NCBI RefSeq assembly: GCF_009469605.1
Contig: NZ_SSXU01000017.1
Coordinates: forward strand, 28,366 to 92,365
DNA: 64,000 nt
Source: Zoogloea sp. 1C4
GTDB lineage: Bacteria; Pseudomonadota; Gammaproteobacteria; Burkholderiales; Rhodocyclaceae
Reading direction: 5' to 3'
The position numbers were made by a program, and so were the translations under genes. Positions 16,813 through 26,905 of the stretch are shown in pieces (position 1 is the stretch's first letter; the number at the start of each line of letters is the position of its first letter). The notes under the pieces are model-generated. The model was not told the origin of the DNA, ran no database searches, and worked only from the letters and a program-made list of their open reading frames with translations.

Positions 16813-19800
16813 TCAAGCCTCGTAGGGGGTGTCGTCGAACCACTTGTAGAGGGTCGGCAGCACCACCAGGGTCAGCAGGGTCGAGGTGATCAGCCCGCCG
16901 ATCACCACGATCGCCAGCGGCCGCTGCACCTCCGAGCCCGGCCCGGTGGCGAACAGGAAGGGCACCAGCGCCAGCAGCGCCACGGTGGCTGTCATCATCA
17001 CCGGCCGGAAGCGCAGGGTCGCGCCCTTGATCACCGCCTCGGCGAGCGGCGTGCCCTCGCCCCGCAGGCTGCGGATGTAGCTCACCAGCACCACCCCGTT
17101 GAGCACCGCGATGCCCCACAGGGCGATGAAGCCCACCGAGGCCGGCACCGACAGGTATTCGCCGGTGATCAGCAGCCCGATCACCCCGCCCACACTGGCA
17201 AACGGCAGCACCAGGATGATCAGGCTGGCAAGCCGGAGCGACCGGAACAGCAGGAACAGCAGGAAGAAGATTGCCCCCACCGTCACCGGGATGATGATGG
17301 TCAGGTGGCCCATCGCCCGCTCCAGGTTCTGGAACTGGCCGCCCCACTCGAGGTAGTAGCCTTCCTTCAGCTCCACCTGGGCGCCGACGGTCTTCTGCAG
17401 CTCGGCCACGAAGCCGCCCAGGTCGCGGTCTTTCACGTTGATCGCCACCACCACCCGGCGCTTGGCCAGCTCGCGGGAGATCTGCGCCGGGCCGTCGGCC
17501 ACGCGGATGGTCGCCAGGTTTTCCAGCGCCACCTGCACGCCGCCCGGGGCGCTCACCAGGATGTTGCCGATCTTCTCGACCTTGTCGCGGAAGTTCTCCG
17601 GCAGGCGCACCACCGCCGCAAAGCGCCGCTCGCCCTCGTAGATCTCGGTGGCCTGCTTGCCGCCGATGGCCGCCTCGATCACGTCGTTCACGTCCGACAC
17701 GTTGAGCCCGTGGCGGGCGATGGCGGCGCGGTCGATCTCGATGGAGAGGTACTGCTGGCCGCTCACCCGCTCGACGCGGATGTCGGTGGCGCCCTGGATG
17801 CCGCCGGCCACCCGGGCGATCTCCTCAGCCTTCTTCTTGAGCAGGTCGAGGTCGTCGCCGAAGACCTTGATCGCCACGTCGGAGCGCACCCCGGTGACCA
17901 TCTCGTCCACCCGGTCGGAGATCGGCTGGGCCATCACCACCTGGGCGCCGGGCAGCACCTTGAGCTTCTCGCGCATGGCCTCGGCGATGGTGTCCTGGGT
18001 CCACCCGGCCGGCCACTCGTCGCGGGGCTTGAGGCTCACGATGGGGGTCGACTCGTTCTGGCCCTGGGGGTCGGCGGGCGATTCGCCCCGGCCGACGCCG
18101 GAGATCGCCGACTTGACGCCCGGCACCTCCATCACCAGCTTCATGGCCTGCATTTCCATCTTGATGGACTCGTCCAGCGAGATGTTGGGCACCCGGTTGA
18201 TGCCCGGCACCACCGAGCCTTCCTTCATCTCGGGGATGAAGGCGGTGCCCAGCAGCGGGAACATCGCCAGCGTCGCCACCAGCAGCACCACACCGCCCAC
18301 CACCGTCTTGCGGCTGTTGGCCACAGCCCAGTGGAGCATCGCCAGATACGGCGCCTTGAGCTTGGCGATGAGCCAGGTGTCGTGCTCGGCACCGCCCTTG
18401 AGCAGGTAGGACGACAGCACCGGCGTGAGGGTGAGCGACAGGAACAGCGACACCGCCAGCGCGATGGCGATGGTGTAGGCCAGCGGCGCGAACATCTTGC
18501 CTTCCATGCCCTGCAGGGTCATCAGCGGCAAGAACACCAGAATGATGATGCCCACGCCGAAGATCACCGGCGTCGCCACTTCCTTCACCGCGTCGAAGAT
18601 GATCCGCACCTTGCTCTCGCCCTTGCCGGCATGGCCGAGGCGCCCGAAGGCGTTCTCCACAACCACCACCGAGCCATCCACCATCAGGCCGATGGCGATG
18701 GCGAGGCCGCCCAGGGACATCAGGTTGGCCGAGATGTGATAGCGGTTCATCACCATGAAGGTGACGAGCGGCGTGAGCACCAGCGTCGCCACCACGATCA
18801 GGCTCGAGCGCACGTCGCCCAGGAACAGGAACAGCACCACCACGACCAGGAAGATGCCCTCGATGAGCACCTTGCTCACCGTCCACAGGGCCGCATCCAC
18901 CAGTTCGGAGCGGTCGTAGTAAGGCACGATCTTCAGCCCGTCGGGGAGCATGTTCTTGTCGTTGATCTCGGCCACCCGGGCCTTGATCCGGCTCACCACC
19001 TCCTTGGCGTTGCCGCCGCGCAGCATCATCACCACGCCGCCCACCGATTCGGTGACGCCGTTCTTCACCACCGCGCCCTGGCGCACCTCGTGGCCGAAGG
19101 TGACCTCCGCCACGTCACGCACGTACACCGGCGTGCCGCCGACCTCCTTCAGCACGATGGCGCCGATGTCGGACAGGCTCTTCACCAGGCCCACGCCGCG
19201 GATCAGGTACTGCTCGGCGTACTGGGGCAGCACGCCGCCGCCGGAGTTGGCGTTGTTGCGCGCCACCGCCTCATAGACCTCGCGCACCGTCAGCTTGTAG
19301 TGGCGCAGCCGGTCGGGATTGACCAGCACCTGGTACTGCCGCGCGTAGCCGCCCTGGGAGTTGATTTCCGCCACGCCGGGGATCGAGCGCAGCAGCGGGC
19401 GCACCACCCAGTCCTGAACGATGCGCCGCTCGGTGAGCTCCTTCTCGGTGAGCTCCCGGTCGCCGTCGTCGGGGTGGTCGAGGGTGTACTGGTACACCTC
19501 GCCCAGGCCGGTGGACACCGGCCCGAGCACCGGCACCACGCCTTCCGGCATCCGCGCGCCCACTTCGAGCAGGCGCTCCATCACCAGCTGGCGGGCAAAG
19601 TAAACGTCGGTGGCGTCGGTGAAGACGAGGGTGATCAGCGACAGCCCCGGCTTGTTCAGGGAGCGCATCTCCTCCAGCCCGGGCAGGCCGGTCATGGAGA
19701 TTTCCAGCGGCACGGTGACGAAGCGCTCCACCTCCTCGGGCGAGCGGCCCTTGGCTTCGGTGGCGATCTGCACCTGCACGTTGGTCACATCGGGAAAGGC

Positions 19801-19911
19801 ATCCACCGACAGCTTGCGCGCGGCGTTGAGGCCGAAGGCGAGGAGGATCACCGCCACCACCACCACCACCAGACGCTGCTGGAGGGCGGCGCGGACGAGG
19901 GACTCGATCAT
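16813..19911 (-). CDS. CzcA/CusA-type heavy-metal RND efflux pump
   Basis: The 1032-residue inner-membrane pump has the RND layout of twelve membrane helices and two large periplasmic loops. DVTNVQVQI near residue 41 is typical of heavy-metal RND proteins. In TM4 the motif reads GGLAIAIGLMVDGSVVVVEN: Asp412 and Glu419 match proton-relay residues of CzcA, but the first Asp of the CzcA DFGxxxDG motif is Ala406, as in CusA. The substrate metal is therefore uncertain. Its ATG overlaps the stop of the adaptor gene (ATGA). Confidence 0.92.
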   Translation of the reverse strand: MIESLVRAALQQRLVVVVVAVILLAFGLNAARKLSVDAFPDVTNVQVQIATEAKGRSPEEVERFVTVPLEISMTGLPGLEEMRSLNKPGLSLITLVFTDATDVYFARQLVMERLLEVGARMPEGVVPVLGPVSTGLGEVYQYTLDHPDDGDRELTEKELTERRIVQDWVVRPLLRSIPGVAEINSQGGYARQYQVLVNPDRLRHYKLTVREVYEAVARNNANSGGGVLPQYAEQYLIRGVGLVKSLSDIGAIVLKEVGGTPVYVRDVAEVTFGHEVRQGAVVKNGVTESVGGVVMMLRGGNAKEVVSRIKARVAEINDKNMLPDGLKIVPYYDRSELVDAALWTVSKVLIEGIFLVVVVLFLFLGDVRSSLIVVATLVLTPLVTFMVMNRYHISANLMSLGGLAIAIGLMVDGSVVVVENAFGRLGHAGKGESKVRIIFDAVKEVATPVIFGVGIIILVFLPLMTLQGMEGKMFAPLAYTIAIALAVSLFLSLTLTPVLSSYLLKGGAEHDTWLIAKLKAPYLAMLHWAVANSRKTVVGGVVLLVATLAMFPLLGTAFIPEMKEGSVVPGINRVPNISLDESIKMEMQAMKLVMEVPGVKSAISGVGRGESPADPQGQNESTPIVSLKPRDEWPAGWTQDTIAEAMREKLKVLPGAQVVMAQPISDRVDEMVTGVRSDVAIKVFGDDLDLLKKKAEEIARVAGGIQGATDIRVERVSGQQYLSIEIDRAAIARHGLNVSDVNDVIEAAIGGKQATEIYEGERRFAAVVRLPENFRDKVEKIGNILVSAPGGVQVALENLATIRVADGPAQISRELAKRRVVVAINVKDRDLGGFVAELQKTVGAQVELKEGYYLEWGGQFQNLERAMGHLTIIIPVTVGAIFFLLFLLFRSLRLASLIILVLPFASVGGVIGLLITGEYLSVPASVGFIALWGIAVLNGVVLVSYIRSLRGEGTPLAEAVIKGATLRFRPVMMTATVALLALVPFLFATGPGSEVQRPLAIVVIGGLITSTLLTLVVLPTLYKWFDDTPYEA

Positions 19912-21131
19912 TCCAGTTCCTTCCGCTTGCGTTCGTTGTTCAGATGGAAGGCCCCGGCCACCAGGATGCGCTGATCGGGCTTGAGGCCCGACAACACCGG
20001 CCGGCGCCCGTCAGCGTCCGGCCCCAGACGCACCGGCGTGAGGCGGAAACGATTGGGGCCGACCTCGACGAACACGTTGTCGGCGTCACCCTCGCGCACC
20101 ACCGACTGAGCCGGCACCACCAGGGTCTGGGCGGGGGCGGCCTGGATCAGCATGGTGGCGAGCATCGCCGGCTTGAGCTGGCGGCTGGCGTTATCCACGG
20201 CGCTGCGCACCGTGACCGTGCGGGTTTCGGGATTGACCGTGTCGGCCACGAAGATCAGCTTGCCGGTGAGCCGTGCGCCGAGGGCCGGCACCTCGATCTC
20301 CACCGCCTGACCGGCCTTGACCAGCGCGGCCTGCTGCTCGGGCACCTCGGCGGTCACCCACACCTGCGAAAGATCCGCCACCATGAACAGCGCGTCGGAG
20401 GGCTGCACCACCTGGCCCTGGGCCACCTTGCGCTCGACCACCGTGCCGGCCATGGTCGACACCACCGGCGTCACGGAGTTGATCGCCCCGTTACCGCCAA
20501 GCCGGCTGATCGCCGCCGACGACATGCCGAGCACCCGCAGCTGGTCGGCCGCGCCGCGCAGTTCAGCCGAGGCAATCGACAGCTCGCTCTCGCGTCGCTG
20601 CAGTTCGGCCCGGCCGATCACGTCGGCGGCAAACAGCTGGCGCGCCCGCTCGACGCTGCGCGACTGCAGGTCGGCCTGGGCACGGGCCTTCAGGTAGTCC
20701 AGCTGGGCCTGGCCCAGCTCGGTGCTGTTGATCACCGCCAGGGGGTCGCCCACCTTCACCTGCTGGCCAAGCTGGGCATCGATCTCGATCACCCGGCCGG
20801 TCACGGTGGCGCCGATGCGGCTCACCCGGCGTTCGTCAAAATCCACCTTGCCGGCCACCCGCAGGGTGTCGGAAAGGGCCGCCGAGCCCACCGGCGCCAC
20901 CCGGATCTCGGCGCCGAAGTTGGCCGGGACGGCCACCAGCAGCGGGTCGGCCGGGGCGGCGGGGTCTTCGGGCGCGCCTTCGGTGAGGGCGGATGTGGCG
21001 GGGGCAGCGGCCTTGCCGGCGTTCTTGCCGGCGGGCGAGGCTGCATCCTTGCAGCCCGCCAGCGGCAGGCCGAGCAGCGCGGCCGTCATCACGGCCAGGG
21101 CAAAGGATTGAAGGGAAGCGTGGGGTTTCAT
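19908..21131 (-). CDS. RND efflux periplasmic adaptor (membrane fusion protein), lipoprotein
   Basis: The 407-residue protein has a lipobox (PLAGC) at residues 23-27 of the signal peptide, followed by a barrel-sandwich and alpha-hairpin layout (GRVIEIDAQLGQQVKVGDPLAVI, then a coiled-coil with DYLKARAQADLQSRSVERARQL). It bridges the inner-membrane pump to the outer-membrane channel. It starts 14 bases after the TolC-like gene and overlaps the pump gene by four bases, so the three are one transcription unit. Confidence 0.9.
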   Translation of the reverse strand: MKPHASLQSFALAVMTAALLGLPLAGCKDAASPAGKNAGKAAAPATSALTEGAPEDPAAPADPLLVAVPANFGAEIRVAPVGSAALSDTLRVAGKVDFDERRVSRIGATVTGRVIEIDAQLGQQVKVGDPLAVINSTELGQAQLDYLKARAQADLQSRSVERARQLFAADVIGRAELQRRESELSIASAELRGAADQLRVLGMSSAAISRLGGNGAINSVTPVVSTMAGTVVERKVAQGQVVQPSDALFMVADLSQVWVTAEVPEQQAALVKAGQAVEIEVPALGARLTGKLIFVADTVNPETRTVTVRSAVDNASRQLKPAMLATMLIQAAPAQTLVVPAQSVVREGDADNVFVEVGPNRFRLTPVRLGPDADGRRPVLSGLKPDQRILVAGAFHLNNERKRKELE

Positions 21132-21145
21132 GGGAACGGTCCGGT

Positions 21146-22444
21146 TCAGGGAGCAGCGCGCAGGCGCTCGATGTCGATGACGGCCAGCTGCAGTTCGTAG
21201 CGGGCGGCGATGAGTTCGTTGCGGGCGGCACGGAAGACGCGCTGGGCATCCAGGTAATCGAGAATGCCCCGCTCGCCGAAGCGGTAGGCAGCCTCGGCCA
21301 CCTTCAGGGCCGCCTCGGCTTCGCGCAGAATGCCGTTTTCCAGCGCGCTCACCTGGTTGCGGTTGATCTCGTACTGACGGTAAGCGCCCTCCAGAGCCTG
21401 GATCAGCGCCAGCTCCTGGGCGGCCAGCTCGCTTCGGCTGCGGTTGAGCAGCGCACCGGCCTCGGCCACCGGGCCCTGGCGACGATCCCAGATCGGCACC
21501 GACACCACCACGCCGAGGCGGGTGTCGCGCAGCTCGTGGTCGCGATCCTCGGCCACCTTCAGGGCCACCTCGGGCTGGCGGCGCAGGCGTTCGAGCTCCA
21601 GCTGGCGCTCGGCGCGGCGCACTTCGGCCTGGTTGCGCAGCAGCTCGGGGTTGCGGGCCAGCACTTCGGCACGCAGCTGGTCGAGGGGCGACACGCTCAC
21701 CGCCCCCGACAGGGAACCGTCGAGCTGGAAGTCCGCCGGCAACCCGGGGCCGACCAGCGCCCGCAGTGCCGCCCTGGCCTGGGCCACGCGCAGGTTGGCA
21801 CTCTCGGCCGACTTCTGGGCGTTGAGCAGCTCGGTGTCAGCCTTGATGAGCTCGTAGCGGGGCGATTCGCCGGTATCGACGCGCACCGCCACCTTGCTGC
21901 GGATCTGCTCGGCGAGCTGGAGATCCTCGCGGGCGGCGCGCAGCTCGGCGATGCGCCGGAGCACCTCGAAGAAGCGCTGGTCGAGGCGCGCCAGCAGGTC
22001 GTTCTCAAATCCGCGGCGCTCGGCCTGACGGGCCTCCAGCCCGTGGCCGGCAGCGGCAATGCGCGCCTCGCGCTGCCACGGGTTGTCGATGCGCTGCTGA
22101 ATGGTCAGCGTCTGGGCGCTGCCGCCGGTCACCCCGGGCACCCGGGCCTGGGTTCGGCCGGCGAGGAATTCCACATCAGGGTTGGGATAGGCCGCGGCGG
22201 TGGTCACCTGGGCGCTGCCGGCTTCCACCAGCGCCTGGGCGGCAGCGAGGGACGGGTGGCCGGCCCGCGCCAGCTCACGCAGGGCAGGCAGGGAATAGAC
22301 CGGGGTCGAGGCGGCTGGCGCCACCGGTGGCGCCGGCGCCCGGGCAGGCGCGGGCGCAGCCGCAGGGGCCCGGCCGGCAGGCGCCGACAGGGCCGGAACT
22401 GCCGTCGCCACAAGGGCAACGGCCAGAACGGACTTGGAGAACAT
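21146..22444 (-). CDS. TolC/CzcC-like outer-membrane efflux channel
   Basis: The 432-residue protein has a signal peptide (about 1-20) and an Ala/Pro-rich linker, then two outer-membrane-efflux repeats with long helices (for example LRELARAGHPSLAAAQALVEAGSAQ and the C-terminal GERGILDYLDAQRVFRAARNELIAARYELQLAVIDIERL). This matches CzcC-type channels that complete tripartite metal efflux. Confidence 0.9.
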   Translation of the reverse strand: MFSKSVLAVALVATAVPALSAPAGRAPAAAPAPARAPAPPVAPAASTPVYSLPALRELARAGHPSLAAAQALVEAGSAQVTTAAAYPNPDVEFLAGRTQARVPGVTGGSAQTLTIQQRIDNPWQREARIAAAGHGLEARQAERRGFENDLLARLDQRFFEVLRRIAELRAAREDLQLAEQIRSKVAVRVDTGESPRYELIKADTELLNAQKSAESANLRVAQARAALRALVGPGLPADFQLDGSLSGAVSVSPLDQLRAEVLARNPELLRNQAEVRRAERQLELERLRRQPEVALKVAEDRDHELRDTRLGVVVSVPIWDRRQGPVAEAGALLNRSRSELAAQELALIQALEGAYRQYEINRNQVSALENGILREAEAALKVAEAAYRFGERGILDYLDAQRVFRAARNELIAARYELQLAVIDIERLRAAP

Positions 22445-22548
22445 TTTGATCCTTCAGCGCTTGAACAAGCCGCTGGTATCGATTCACGGAGGACGCGGAA
22501 GGGCACGGCCAGAGGCCGCCGGCTCCTTCCGGAGCAGACAGACAGAAC

Positions 22549-22863
22549 TCAGGCTCGCCTGGGCGGCGGCGACGTGGGGCGGGGAAGGAGCGAGCGGAAG
22601 GGTGGCGGAGGCGCCACCGGGCGGCTTTCGACAAGCGCAGGGGAGACCAGCGTGAAACCGCTGACGAAGGCGGGGCAGTCGAGCGGCTCATCCACCCCGG
22701 GATCCTGGGTGAAGGTGGGATTGCCCTGCTCGCTGATCTGTTCCACCAGCTCGGACGCCGAATCGAAGGCTTCCGAAGCCGTGGCCGCACCCGCCCATGC
22801 CAGCACGAGGCCAGCCAGGGCAAAGGAAAGCAGGCGAAAGAGGACCAGATGAACAGTGTGCAT
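22549..22863 (-). CDS. Small exported CzcI-like protein heading the efflux operon
   Basis: This 104-residue protein has a clear signal peptide (hydrophobic stretch 7-26, cleavage near ATAS) and a proline-rich C-terminus ending PPPRRA. Its size, export signal and position just upstream of the channel gene resemble CzcI of czc operons, whose role is poorly known. There is no obvious histidine-rich metal site. The start at 22863 is the first ATG before the signal peptide. Function is inferred from context. Confidence 0.6.
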   Translation of the reverse strand: MHTVHLVLFRLLSFALAGLVLAWAGAATASEAFDSASELVEQISEQGNPTFTQDPGVDEPLDCPAFVSGFTLVSPALVESRPVAPPPPFRSLLPRPTSPPPRRA

Positions 22864-22979
22864 CGCAACATTCAAGACCGGACAGTCTACCGGGAGTTCC
22901 CGCCGAAACCGAAAATTCCGCGGCAAACGTGACTAACGGCGCGTCTATAATCGCACCTTTTCCGCTTTTGCCCCTCGCC

Positions 22980-24104
22980 ATGCTGCAACGCATCATCCTG
23001 CTCCTGCTGGTCCTTCCGACCCTCGCCTTCGCCCAGTTGACACCGCCCCCGGTGGCCGCCAAGGCGTGGCTGCTGCTCGACGTGGGCTCCGGCCAGATCC
23101 TCACCACCGAGAAGCCCGACCAGCGCATCGAGCCGGCGTCGCTCACCAAGCTGATGACCGCCTACCTCACCTTTGCGGCGATCAAGAACAAGACCCTGGC
23201 CCTCGACCAGACCATCCCGGTCTCCGAGAAGGCCTGGAAGGTGCCCGGCTCCAAGATGTTCATCGAGCCCCTCAAGCCGGTGACGGTGGATGAACTGATC
23301 CACGGCATGATCATCCAGTCGGGCAACGACGCCTGCGTGGCGCTGGCCGAAGCCATCGCCGGCTCCGAAGAAGCCTTCGCCCAGCTGATGAACAAGGAAG
23401 CCGCGCGCCTGGGCATGAAGAACACCCACTTCGAAAATTCCACCGGCCTGCCGCATCCGTCGCACCTCACCACCGTGCGCGACCTGTCGATCCTGGCCGC
23501 CGCGATCATCCGCGACTTCCCCGAGTTCTACCCGATCTACTCGATCAAGGAATACGCCTACAACAAGATCAAGCAGCCCAACCGCAACCGCCTGCTGTTC
23601 ATTGATCCGACCGTCGACGGCGTCAAGACCGGCCACACCGACAGCGCCGGCTACTGCCTGATCGCCTCGGCCAAGCGCAACGACCGCCGTCTGCTGTCGG
23701 TGGTCGTCGGCACCACCAGCGACAGCGTGCGCGCCCAGGAAAGCCAGAAGCTCCTCAACTGGGGCTACCTAGCCTACGACACCGTGAAGGTGTACGGCGC
23801 CAACCAGGCGGTCAATGAGTTCCGCGTCTGGAAGGGCAGCGAGAACACCGTCAAGGCCGGCTTCCTGAACGACTTCGTGCTGTCCCTGCCCAAGGGCGAC
23901 GGCGCCAAGCTCAAGGCCAACGTGATCAGCCAGCAGCCGCTGATGGCGCCGCTGGCCAAGGGCCAGCCGGTGGGCACCCTGCAGCTGTCCCTCGACGGCA
24001 AGCCGATCGGCGACTACCCCATCGTCGCCCTCGACGAAGTGCCCCAGGCCGGCTGGTTCGGCCGCATGTGGGACGCCATCCGCCTGTGGTTCAAGAACCT
24101 CTGA
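22980..24104 (+). CDS. dacA: D-alanyl-D-alanine carboxypeptidase (PBP5/6 family)
   Basis: The 374-residue protein has a signal peptide (1-18), the penicillin-binding motifs SLTK (Ser54, Lys57), SGN (114-116) and KTG (216-218), a C-terminal beta domain, and an amphipathic C-terminal helix (WFGRMWDAIRLWFKNL) for membrane attachment. It removes the terminal D-Ala from peptidoglycan pentapeptides in the periplasm. A TATAAT at 22946-22951 is a plausible -10 box. The gene is divergent from the efflux operon. Confidence 0.93.
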   Translation: MLQRIILLLLVLPTLAFAQLTPPPVAAKAWLLLDVGSGQILTTEKPDQRIEPASLTKLMTAYLTFAAIKNKTLALDQTIPVSEKAWKVPGSKMFIEPLKPVTVDELIHGMIIQSGNDACVALAEAIAGSEEAFAQLMNKEAARLGMKNTHFENSTGLPHPSHLTTVRDLSILAAAIIRDFPEFYPIYSIKEYAYNKIKQPNRNRLLFIDPTVDGVKTGHTDSAGYCLIASAKRNDRRLLSVVVGTTSDSVRAQESQKLLNWGYLAYDTVKVYGANQAVNEFRVWKGSENTVKAGFLNDFVLSLPKGDGAKLKANVISQQPLMAPLAKGQPVGTLQLSLDGKPIGDYPIVALDEVPQAGWFGRMWDAIRLWFKNL

Positions 24105-24117
24105 GCCAGCGCTGAAC

Positions 24118-24141
24118 AAGGCCGGGATTCATCCCGGCCTT
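24118..24141 (+). terminator. Hairpin after dacA, probable terminator
   Basis: A perfect ten-base stem, AAGGCCGGGA paired with TCCCGGCCTT around a TTCA loop, follows the dacA stop by 13 bases. The T tract is short, so termination efficiency is uncertain. Confidence 0.6.
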
Positions 24142-24241
24142 GAACTTTCCGCCCCTCGCACCCATCTTGAGATCATCCGGTGTCCGCGGATGCCGCTTCA
24201 ACGCCCCTCACGCCTCCCTTTCACGCCTCCTTATCCAGGCC

Positions 24242-24511
24242 ATGACTGAAGAACGCCAGACCCTGCTCGAGTTTCCCTGCGAGTTCCCGATCAAGATCAT
24301 GGGCGCGCGGGTCGATCACTTCGCCCAGACGGTGCTGGAGGTCGTGCTCCGCCACGCCCCCGATTTCGAGCCCGGCTCGATGCAGATGCGCCCCTCGTCC
24401 AAGGGCAACTACCTGGCGATCACCTGCACCCTCAACGCCACCTCGCAGCTGCAGCTCGACAACCTGTACCGCGAGCTGTCGTCCCACCCGATGGTGAAGG
24501 TCGTCCTGTGA
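24242..24511 (+). CDS. DUF493 / YbeD family protein
   Basis: The 89-residue protein contains the family segments [14 protein letters not shown] and [28 protein letters not shown], an alpha-beta ACT-like fold. E. coli ybeD lies between dacA and lipB, the same order as here. The molecular role is not established; lipB starts inside its last codons (GTGA overlap). Confidence 0.88.
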   Translation: MTEERQTLLEFPCEFPIKIMGARVDHFAQTVLEVVLRHAPDFEPGSMQMRPSSKGNYLAITCTLNATSQLQLDNLYRELSSHPMVKVVL

Positions 24512-25125
24512 TCGTCCGCCGCCTCGGCCTCGCCCCCTACGAGCCCACCTGGCGGGCGATGCAGGAATTCACCGCCACCCGCGACGACGCCACCCCCGAC
24601 GAGCTGTGGCTGGTGCAGCACCCGCCGGTCTACACCCTCGGCCAGGCCGGCAAGCCCGAGCACCTGATCCACGCCACCGAGATTCCGCTCGTCAAGATCG
24701 ACCGGGGCGGCCAGATCACCTACCACGGCCCCGGCCAGGTGGTCGGCTACCTGCTCCTCGACCTGCACCGCCGCCAGCTCAAGGTGCGCGAGATGGTCAA
24801 TCTGCTCGAACAGGCCATCATCGACTGCATCGCCGACTACGGCCTCGACGCCCGCCGCAAGGACGGCGCGCCGGGTGTCTACATCGACGGCGCCAAGATC
24901 GCCGCGCTGGGCCTGCGCGTGAAGAACGGCTGCTCCTACCACGGCCTGTCCCTCAACGTCGATATGGACTTGACACCATTTACCTGGATCAATCCCTGCG
25001 GCTATAGTGGGCTCAAGACCATACAACTCAAAGACTTCGGCGTCACCGAAGCGCCCGACACCGTCGCCGAGCGGCTGCTCGGCCATCTGCGGCGGCACTT
25101 TCCCGATACCGCCCCCACTGCCTGA
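24508..25125 (+). CDS. lipB: Octanoyl-[acyl carrier protein]:protein octanoyltransferase
   Basis: The 205-residue protein shows the family signature [12 protein letters not shown] (residues 66-77), Lys130 (DGAKIAALG) and catalytic Cys164 (NPCGYSGL). It transfers octanoate from ACP to lipoyl domains, the first step of lipoate synthesis. The start is GTG, within a GTGA overlap with the DUF493 stop, so translation is coupled. lipA follows after 18 bases. Confidence 0.96.
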   Translation: MIVRRLGLAPYEPTWRAMQEFTATRDDATPDELWLVQHPPVYTLGQAGKPEHLIHATEIPLVKIDRGGQITYHGPGQVVGYLLLDLHRRQLKVREMVNLLEQAIIDCIADYGLDARRKDGAPGVYIDGAKIAALGLRVKNGCSYHGLSLNVDMDLTPFTWINPCGYSGLKTIQLKDFGVTEAPDTVAERLLGHLRRHFPDTAPTA

Positions 25126-25143
25126 CCAAAGGACGCAGCCCCC

Positions 25144-26091
25144 ATGGAATCCGAGAGCCGCAAACAGCGCGGCGCCGAAAAGACCGCCCGCATCCCGATC
25201 AAGATCGTCCCGGCCGAACGCCTCAAGAAGCCGGAGTGGATCCGCATCAAGCTCGGCGCCGGTGCCGAAGTCGAGCGCTTCAACGAGATCAAGGACACCC
25301 TGCGCGAGCACAAGCTCCACACCGTGTGCGAGGAAGCCTCCTGCCCGAACATCCACGAATGCTTCGGCAAGGGCACGGCCACCTTCATGATCATGGGCGA
25401 CATCTGCACCCGCCGCTGCCCCTTCTGCGACGTGGGCCACGGCCGCCCCGAGCCCCTCAACGCCAACGAGCCGGCCGATCTCGCCAAGACCATCGCCGCG
25501 ATGCGCCTCAACTACGTGGTGATCACCAGCGTGGACCGCGACGACCTGCGCGACGGCGGCGCCCAGCACTTCGTCGAGTGCATCCGCTCCACCCGCGAGG
25601 CCAGCCCCAAGACCAGCATCGAAGTGCTCGTGCCGGATTTCCGCGGCCGCATGGAGATCGCCCTCGACATCTTCGACCAGGCCCCGCCGGACGTAATGAA
25701 CCACAACCTCGAGACCGTGCCGCGCCTCTACAAGCAGGCCCGCCCGGGTGCGGATTACGCCTACTCGCTGGAGCTCCTCAAGCAGTTCAAGGCCCGCCAC
25801 CCCGATGTGAGCACCAAGTCCGGCCTGATGGTCGGCCTCGGCGAAACCGACGACGAGATCCTCGAAGTGATGCGCGACATGCGCGCCCACAACGTGGACA
25901 TGCTCACCATCGGCCAGTACCTCCAGCCCTCCGGCGGCCACCTGCCGGTGCTGCGCTACGTCCATCCCGACACCTTCAAGATGTTCGAGACCGAAGCGCT
26001 CAAGATGGGCTTCAAGAACGCCGCCTGCGGCCCCATGGTCCGCTCCAGCTACTGGGCCGACCAGCAGGCCCACGGTGCAGGCGTGGTGTAA
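25144..26091 (+). CDS. lipA: Lipoyl synthase
   Basis: The 315-residue radical-SAM enzyme has both cluster motifs: the auxiliary CxxxxCxxxxxC (Cys62, 67, 73) and the radical-SAM CxxxCxxC (Cys88, 92, 95). It inserts two sulphurs into protein-bound octanoate. It is the last gene of the dacA/ybeD/lipB/lipA group; a terminator follows. Confidence 0.97.
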   Translation: MESESRKQRGAEKTARIPIKIVPAERLKKPEWIRIKLGAGAEVERFNEIKDTLREHKLHTVCEEASCPNIHECFGKGTATFMIMGDICTRRCPFCDVGHGRPEPLNANEPADLAKTIAAMRLNYVVITSVDRDDLRDGGAQHFVECIRSTREASPKTSIEVLVPDFRGRMEIALDIFDQAPPDVMNHNLETVPRLYKQARPGADYAYSLELLKQFKARHPDVSTKSGLMVGLGETDDEILEVMRDMRAHNVDMLTIGQYLQPSGGHLPVLRYVHPDTFKMFETEALKMGFKNAACGPMVRSSYWADQQAHGAGVV

Positions 26092-26112
26092 GCCACCGCA
26101 GCCTGGCCCGCG

Positions 26113-26143
26113 AATGCCCCGCTCAGGCGGGGCATTTTCATTT
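26113..26143 (+). terminator. Rho-independent terminator after lipA
   Basis: ATGCCCCGC pairs with GCGGGGCAT around TCAG and is followed by TTTCATTT. Confidence 0.85.
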
Positions 26144-26217
26144 GGACGGGAACTCCCGGCGCCCGCCCGGGGTCCGTCCCATTCCACAACAAAAACACCC
26201 CAACTCCAGGAGATCCC

Positions 26218-26763
26218 ATGACCCAAGCCCTTTTCGACATCCCCCTCAACAAGATCGACGGCACCCCCGCCACCCTCGCCGAGCACGCCGGCAAGGTACT
26301 GCTGGTGGTCAATGTGGCCTCCAAGTGCGGCCTCACCAAGCAGTACGAAGGGCTCGAGGCGCTGCACGAGCGCTTTGCCGACAAGGGTTTCACCGTGCTG
26401 GGCTTCCCGGCCAACGATTTTGCCGGTCAGGAGCCGGGCACCGACGCCGAGATCGCCAGCTTCTGCACCGCCAACTTCGGCGTGCAGTTTCCGATGTACA
26501 GCAAGCTCGTCGCCACCGGGCCGGACAAGCATCCCCTGTACGCGACCCTGACCGCGGCCAAGCCCGAAACCGAAGACCGCCAGGGCATGGAGGACATGCT
26601 GCGCGGTTACAAGATCGAGCCGACCGCCGCGCCCGAGGTGGTGTGGAACTTCGAGAAGTTCCTGATCGGCCGCGACGGCACCGTCCTCCGCCGCTTCGCG
26701 CCGGATACCGCCCCCGACGCCGACAAGCTGGTGGCCGCCATCGAGACCGCCATCACCGGCTGA
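26218..26763 (+). CDS. Glutathione peroxidase family protein
   Basis: The 181-residue thioredoxin-fold protein has peroxidatic Cys37 in ASKCGLT and Gln71 in GFPANDFAGQEPG, and the conserved WNFEKFLIGRDG. It uses cysteine rather than selenocysteine and so may accept thioredoxin as reductant. It reduces hydrogen peroxide or lipid peroxides in the cytosol. It is a single-gene unit between the lipA terminator and the PAS-SpoIIE gene. Confidence 0.92.
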   Translation: MTQALFDIPLNKIDGTPATLAEHAGKVLLVVNVASKCGLTKQYEGLEALHERFADKGFTVLGFPANDFAGQEPGTDAEIASFCTANFGVQFPMYSKLVATGPDKHPLYATLTAAKPETEDRQGMEDMLRGYKIEPTAAPEVVWNFEKFLIGRDGTVLRRFAPDTAPDADKLVAAIETAITG

Positions 26764-26905
26764 TCCTCGCCTGCCGGCGGCGCCCGTCGCCGGCCCGCCC
26801 CGGGGCATCGCCCCGGGCGCCCGAACCGTAAATCAGGGTCAAACATCGCCCCCGCCGGCCGTTAATGCCCGGACCACCGTCCGTCCATTCCGCCGGAGAC
26901 CCGCG

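Noticed and set aside
16555..19974. A 1139-codon open frame on the plus strand
   Set aside because: It lies opposite the RND pump gene, is extremely rich in His, Asp and Gln, and matches no family; it is a by-product of high-GC codon bias.
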